Positions 60,798 through 64,000 of a stretch of DNA of 64,000 nucleotides are shown piece by piece. The position numbers and the translations under genes are program-made. Each line of letters begins with the position of its first letter. Within the stretch, counting starts at the first letter, position 1. The notes under the pieces were generated by a model. The model saw only the letters and a program-made list of their open reading frames with translations, was not told the DNA's origin and did no database searches. The DNA is taken from contig NW_005179078.1 of assembly GCF_000350225.1 (NCBI RefSeq), positions 10,836-74,835 of the forward strand, written 5' to 3'. The stretch comes from Chondrus crispus (lineage: Eukaryota > Rhodophyta > Florideophyceae > Gigartinales > Gigartinaceae).

Positions 60798-62525
60798 ATG
60801 GACTGCTCTGCATCGCCTATTATTCGGGCTCTTAACCGAGCTACTACCAACACATCTATAGCCGCAATCGCCTGTCTCACCCCTGCAAATGCCTCACATG
60901 TCCCCATGACACCCCTCCATAACCGCCACACCCCCTCTCTCCTCACGGCTCCAATCCCAAACTCATCCCTTCCCCCTCCTGCCAACGACACCCAATCCGC
61001 TCGGGCATCTATGAATGCTACAGCCTTGGCCCCTGTAACGACCCGAGCACTACAAAATGTACTAACCCATGCTGAACGTATCCGTATTGTCACATGGATG
61101 GTTGACGCCGCAAGCACAGATGGCGCGAAACACATTGCATCGCGTGCCATTCGTCGCTTCCCCATGCTGTTCAGAGGTAACGCAAAGGCGAACAGCGCGA
61201 AAGCGAGCAGGCTCTGGGCGGCGCGAGAAGAATTTTTGTCCTATTCGAGAAGTGTGGACAACCGTGGCATACCCCTTTCGATAACCCGGGTCACAAGAGT
61301 GGGATTCAAACGAGTGTATATCAAGGCTCGGACGGGAAGAGGGCGCAAACGTGCCGTTTGGGTTGAAGCTCTGCATATTGCGCTTCTGGAAGATTTTGAT
61401 AGGTTGCGGAAGACAGGATTGAAATTCAGTGCTAAGTTGCTACGTCATCTCGCATTGCATCTCGTGAAGGAGTCCAGCAATGTAGATTATCATACAAATA
61501 TGATAGACGAAAAATAACAAAAATCAATTGTCGATATGATAACTGCACGATGGGTACAGGGGTTCATGAACCGACATCATATTGTCAGCAGAGCGCAAAC
61601 TGGGAAACTTATGGTGTCTGCAGCGAAGCAGGCACAGATTGAGCGAGATGTTGCGTTCCACCTCGGAGTCGTTGCTAGGGATTTTCGCTCGGGTGCTATT
61701 GACGAGAATGATATCTGTAACGCAGATGAAACGCACTTCCTTATCAACCTCGATAACCATAGGACATTGGGGAGGTGTGGCGACTCAGAGGTTAAATATT
61801 CTGATGTTGTCTCTGGCTCTGAGGGAATGACTATGATGGTAAGGATTTCAGGTGGTAGGGACGCAATTATTGAAGCTCCGTTTATGATTTTCCAAAACGC
61901 GAATAGAAGTTATCCTATACAACGGGTTCCTGACAATGTCCCCGGGGTTTCGTACTGTTCTGGGCCTAAAGGTTGGATGGATAGAACTGTCTTCCCCCAG
62001 TACCTCTCCGAGAAAAAGGTCATCCGGCCTCTTCCTCATGGCCGCAAGCGTATTTTGTTTGTAGACAACTGCAGTGGACATGGAGCATCTACAAATTTAG
62101 CGACGGCATTGAATTCTATCAACACTGAAGTGCGATTTTTCCCACCCAATGCGACCGATTTGATCCAGCCAGCGGACTCATTTGTTATTCAAAAATTAAA
62201 GGATGCATGGAGGTCGCGTTGGGATAAGTACAAGATGGAGGTGATCATGAAAGACGGGTTTGCGCCGGGTTCATGGAAAATTCCTAACCCAGGCAAATAC
62301 TTTTATCTTCGTCTTGCTGCCGCTGCAGTTCGCGAGGTCAATGCTATGCGCGACAGAGACGGCATTCGTTTCGCACGAAAGGCGATGATACGGACTGGTC
62401 TTGCTTTAAATATCAATGGGCAGTGGGAGGAGCGACAGCTTTTCCCGAAGCTGCAGGAGATTGTTAACAAATACCGAACACACTTTGAGGGAGCACCAGT
62501 TGTTGATGACCTAGAAAGAGAATAA
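60798..62525 (+). pseudogene. pogo/Fot-like transposase, one nonsense codon
   Basis: A 575-codon frame broken only by TAA at 61515-61517. N-terminal part: Thr/Ser/Pro-rich, then a DNA-binding region (AERIRIVTWMVDAA, RAIRRFPMLFRGNAKANSAKASRLW). After the stop, ITARWVQGFMNRHHIVSRAQTG is the usual link to the catalytic domain. Catalytic residues on whole-frame numbering: D310 (NADETHF), D423 (LFVDNCSGHG) and D460 (NATDLIQPAD), DD36D spacing as in pogo-type enzymes. A C-terminal helical stretch follows. The single lesion suggests recent inactivation, or loss compensated in trans by intact copies elsewhere. Confidence 0.88.
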
Positions 62526-62827
62526 TTGTCGACGAGGTATGTTGCTCGTGATTTGATTGGCCCATTCAGTAAACGAGGTAATAGTGTAGCCTGCACTATT
62601 GTAATATATTTAAATAATTAGTCTATGCCAATTGCGTTTGTCCTGCATATAGTGTCGTTGCACATATTAGCATAGGCTGCAGTAAAATCAGTGAGGGCCT
62701 GTTTTGACGTTGAACTTTGAATAGTATAGCCTAGACTATTTGCGATATTCGGGTGTACCTGTATCCCAACGCTTACACCATGGGACCGGATATTGTCATA
62801 TGTCCTATTGTTTTTGCCACCACTGTA

Positions 62828-64000
62828 TATCTGCGTAGCTTTATAGGTCTGGATAAGTGCGAGGTAGGATGGCCCTCAGATGCGCAGGGATATGATGTGC
62901 CAGGCACAGAAAACCAGAGTGTAGTTTCTGAGCTCTGACTTACAGTTTGCCCTCCCAATAGTGCTCCTCCCATAACAATAAACCTCTAACCTCTTTTAGT
63001 ATGGGTGCAACTCGTCTTTCCCGCAAGAAAACGTGGGATTTGAGACGCTATAAGCAAGTCATCTGAATAAGGATATAGTGGTGTGCTTTCGAAAAACATC
63101 CTGAATATTTATTAAAATTTTGAGGTAACGACATTTCGATTAAGGATATTTTGGACATTTTGGCTTCTGCAAATGCCATTTGAGCAGTTATGACACCTCT
63201 GAGGGGGTTCTACGGGGGTTGGAAAAGGCACATCGTGGATTGAGACGTCAAGTGCAGGAGGAGTTCCGTTTTAAACGAGAATCAGCGATTTTTTAGGACA
63301 GAGTTGTGATAATCACACCTCCCGTAGTGATAAACCTCCGTGTATGGATAGTGGTGTCGAACGGCACTCTTATTCGGAGGTTGCACTGTATTATGATCCA
63401 TGGCTCTGCTCACATATGATTCCAGCTGTGCACAATGAATAGCAGAGGATGGAGGACGGAAAATTCAATATATCAGCTGATCCAAGTCTAGGTCTCATAA
63501 ACGAAGCATGGACACAACCTAATAGTACAGTAGCCAGTTTTGATGAACCTAAACCTCTTTACTGACTGCCCATTCTGTAAAGCGCGTTTTAAGGCGCAAG
63601 TTGCCTCACTGTAATGATCCGCCCTTTTTCGCTCGCTTCTCTGAAAGCTTGCATCATACACAATATACTCTTTGAAAGCTTGAGTTTGGAAACGGTCAGA
63701 GAGGGGAGGCGGTGACCCTTGACGGCAGGCAGAACGGGAAATTGTGTGCTGCGTGTCCTCCCAGAGGTTGGATAGGGGCGGATCCGGAGGGGTGACACCG
63801 TTTTGTGAACCAAACGGCAAGACAAGAAACGTCAAACTAAAAGAAAGAAATTTCACAATTTTGCGTCCGTGACGCAACGCTGTCATCGTCGCTATTTGCG
63901 GCATCCATCTTTTTTGGCCTGACGTGCAGTATTCCACGCTTCTCAACGGGGGGGAGTCAAGTCTCGAGGGCGACGCCTTTTCAGTCCAGCTTCACCCTAG
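62828..64000. other. Right-end stretch without recognised genes
   Basis: I see no supported gene, RNA or repeat pair here. A 152-codon minus-strand frame (63488-63946) has no recognisable pattern. Confidence 0.4.

Larger units (their letters stand above)
60460..62755 (+). mobile_element. pogo-like transposon inside the Tc1 inverted repeat
   Basis: 2,296 bp. Ends CACCCGAATACCGCAAATAGTC... and ...GACTATTTGCGATATTCGGGTG are inverted repeats (about 23 of 24). TA at 60458-60459 and 62756-62757 is the target duplication. Subterminal repeats with TAGTGTAG/CTACAC follow inside both ends. The Tc1 repeat reads through if this unit and one TA are skipped. Confidence 0.95.
58951..62825 (+). mobile_element. 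Tc1-type transposon, split by a pogo-like element
   Basis: Ends CAGTGGTGGCAAAAAC...GTTTTTGCCACCACTG with TA on both sides (58949-58950, 62826-62827). Without the inserted element it is 1,577 bp. Long inverted repeats of about 200 bp: 58951-59152 on the left; on the right 60326-60457 plus 62758-62825, interrupted by the pogo-like element at a TA. Confidence 0.95.

Noticed and set aside
63488..63946. 152-codon minus-strand frame at the right end
   Set aside because: No conserved motif; competing frames and low similarity to anything known to me.
1..64000. tRNA, rRNA or CRISPR arrays
   Set aside because: No cloverleaf, rRNA core or regularly spaced repeat was recognised in reading either strand; this was by eye, so a small RNA gene could be missed.

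Overview
The window looks like nuclear DNA of a red alga, probably a florideophyte such as Chondrus or a relative. That is an inference from gene style: intron-poor, GC-rich genes, a plant-type methionyl-tRNA synthetase with a C-terminal tRNA-binding domain, and a very heavy load of LTR retrotransposons and DNA transposons. Only two host genes look intact (a SOUL-type heme-binding protein cut by the left edge, and the synthetase). The other host-like sequence is broken or of unknown function. No rRNA, tRNA or CRISPR array was found.

Layout: 3-413 SOUL protein; 1341-3450 decayed pogo-like transposon; 4508-6826 methionyl-tRNA synthetase; 6938-13827 a Ty1/copia element with 5-bp target duplication CTTTC, decayed inside; 14490-15346 broken unknown gene; 16551-34765 Ty3/gypsy chromovirus E1 (minus strand), carrying a fragment of a BIG/Sec7 Arf-GEF gene and interrupted by a 966-bp LTR; 35037-38312 CMC/Tnp2-like transposase pseudogene; 38907-40384 a cluster of gene pieces (unknown, UBR E3 ligase C-terminus, protein kinase C-terminus); 40658-55055 chromovirus E2 (plus strand), complete with nearly identical 659-bp LTRs and CCGCC target duplications; 55131-55505 broken Vma12-like gene; 56343-57088 LTR piece; 57112-58521 copia remnant; 58951-62825 Tc1 element with a pogo-like element (60460-62755) inside its right inverted repeat, both with exact TA duplications.

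Three signals stand out. (1) E1 and E2 each carry, between pol and the 3' LTR, a long ORF on the strand opposite gag-pol. The two proteins are clearly homologous (725 and 890 aa), and in both elements the cassette is bracketed by a duplicated stem-plus-polypurine module. (2) E2, in coding and non-coding parts alike, is densely packed with short perfect hairpins (stems of 7-11 bp). Several occur at the homologous codons of E1 with compensatory changes in both arms. (3) Four places (two in the copia element, one in an LTR copy, one near 15.6 kb) show the same A-A'-B'-B fold-back insertion: each side of a junction is followed by its own inverted copy. In the copia element, ignoring the inserted part restores the conserved reading frame at both sites.

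The E1/E2 gene set is a standard chromovirus kit (Gag with CCHC knuckle, aspartic protease, RT, RNase H, integrase, chromodomain) plus the antisense protein. E2 has lost part of its RT by deletion although its LTRs are nearly identical, so its last move was probably helped in trans.
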